Below are positions 13,762-14,521 of a stretch of DNA of 14,521 nucleotides, in pieces; within the stretch, counting starts at the first letter, position 1; the number at the start of each line of letters is the position of its first letter. The notes under the pieces are model-generated. The model saw only the letters and a program-made list of their open reading frames with translations, was not told the origin of the DNA and made no database searches. The stretch lies in assembly GCA_937897215.1 (NCBI GenBank), contig CALCBQ010000140.1, forward strand, positions 1 through 14,521, given 5' to 3'. The translations under genes were made by a program, and so were the position numbers. Source of the stretch: an uncultured Clostridia bacterium (lineage in GTDB: Bacteria > Bacillota > Clostridia > Oscillospirales > Acutalibacteraceae).

Positions 13762-14521
13762 TTAAACTATCTGATAACATTTGCCTTCCGTCGCTTCAAT
13801 AAGGTTCTCCATTTCGAGAATCATCAGCGCAGAAAGCACTCTCGGGGCAGGTATGCCCGTCATTGCGCAGATTTCATCTGCGTGAATCGGTTCATTTTTA
13901 AAAACTCCGTAGACCGCCGCAGAATCGGGGTCAAGGTCAGCCGAAGGTTCTTTTTTGATTTTTACAACAGCGGTTTCCTGCTTTTCTCCAATAAAAGTCA
14001 GCCTGACCTGCCTTGAAAAATCCTTATCCGTCATCTCAGGTATCTGCGCATCGAGATTGAGCCTTTCGGGATAAACCATCGCATATCCGTAAAGGATGTC
14101 AGCCGCGCAGGTCACAACACTTGCTCCGTCACGGATAAGTCTGTTGACACCCGTATATGCGCTGCTCAGAATACTGCCGGGAATTGCAAAAACGTCCCTG
14201 CCCTGCTCGTTGGCATTGCGTGCGGTAATCAGCGAGCCGCTTCTTTCCCCTGCTTCAACCACAAGCACGCCCATGCTTATGCCCGAAATAATTCTGTTTC
14301 TTTCGGGGAAGCTGTGTCTCGTAACGCCCATAAGCGGAGGATATTCCGTAACAAGTGCGCCCGACCTGCTGATTCTCCTTCTCAGACTCTCGTTTTCCCT
14401 GAGGTAGCCGCAGCCGAGACCGCAACCCATCACGCAGATTGTTTTGCCGTTTGCCTGAAGTGCTCCTTCGTGTGCGGCGCTGTCGATTCCGAGTGCGCCG
14501 CCGCTGACGATAACGGCATTC
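13762..14521 (-). CDS. dprA: DNA processing protein DprA, C-terminal part (cut by right edge)
   Basis: DprA/Smf binds incoming single-stranded DNA and loads RecA during natural transformation. The last 252 residues are visible; the frame is open to the right edge (one leftover base at 14521). It shows the Rossmann-like core SGGALGIDSAAHEGAL, then MGCGLGCGYLRENE, FPERNRIISGIS and VVEAGERSGSLITARNA, all typical of DprA. A C-terminal winged-helix domain (about the last 60 residues, PDSAAVYGVF to KCYQIV) follows. It lies 40 AT-rich bases upstream of topA, the usual Bacillota order. The gene is clearly GC-richer than the rest of the window (35 of 60 bases on the line at 14401, 34 of 60 at 14161) and favours TCG, CCG, ACG and GGC codons, unlike the downstream genes. 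Confidence 0.96.
   Translation of the reverse strand, partial: NAVIVSGGALGIDSAAHEGALQANGKTICVMGCGLGCGYLRENESLRRRISRSGALVTEYPPLMGVTRHSFPERNRIISGISMGVLVVEAGERSGSLITARNANEQGRDVFAIPGSILSSAYTGVNRLIRDGASVVTCAADILYGYAMVYPERLNLDAQIPEMTDKDFSRQVRLTFIGEKQETAVVKIKKEPSADLDPDSAAVYGVFKNEPIHADEICAMTGIPAPRVLSALMILEMENLIEATEGKCYQIV

Overview
The window looks like a chromosomal housekeeping cluster from a low- to mid-GC clostridial Bacillota, probably a gut Oscillospiraceae/Ruminococcaceae-type organism. The reasons are the gene order (dprA-topA-trmFO-rnc-radical SAM-smc-ftsY, then rdgB-yhbY-nadD-yqeK-rsfS-leuS), the Bacillota-type folate-dependent TrmFO, strong AGGAGG-like ribosome binding sites and AT-rich codon use. 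The genus cannot be fixed from the sequence alone. No RNA gene, CRISPR array, prophage or transposase was found.

All thirteen genes lie on the minus strand, so the transcript runs from right to left. In order of transcription they are: dprA (3' part only, right edge), topA, trmFO, rnc, an Elp3-like radical SAM gene, smc, ftsY, rdgB, a three-segment membrane protein of unknown function, yhbY, nadD, yqeK, rsfS and leuS (5' part only, left edge; with dprA this makes two edge-cut genes and fourteen loci in all). Spacing is tight: topA/trmFO abut, rnc/radical SAM and radical SAM/smc share ATGA, ftsY/rdgB overlap by 26 bases, nadD/yqeK by 23, and yqeK/rsfS are 1 base apart. No intrinsic terminator was seen between any two genes, so most or all could be one or a few long operons. 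Themes are DNA uptake and topology (DprA, TopA, SMC), RNA maturation and tRNA modification (TrmFO, RNase III, radical SAM, YhbY, RsfS, LeuS), membrane protein targeting (FtsY), and nucleotide sanitation and NAD metabolism (RdgB, NadD, YqeK).

The only sizeable non-coding stretch is the 206 bases between smc and ftsY. It is filled by a roughly 173-base element made almost entirely of hairpins, with imperfect terminal inverted repeats, which looks like a non-autonomous MITE/REP-type repeat.

The points that stand out are: (1) FtsY has no N-terminal acidic A domain but carries an 80-residue acidic C-terminal tail ending in a basic-aromatic motif very like the N-terminal membrane-targeting sequence of E. 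coli FtsY; (2) rdgB starts at TTG inside the codons of that motif; (3) base composition and codon use change abruptly inside the 5' part of topA, so dprA plus about the first 75-95 topA codons look as if they came from another genome; (4) an AT-rich membrane gene interrupts the usual housekeeping order. I see no clear new multi-gene system here.
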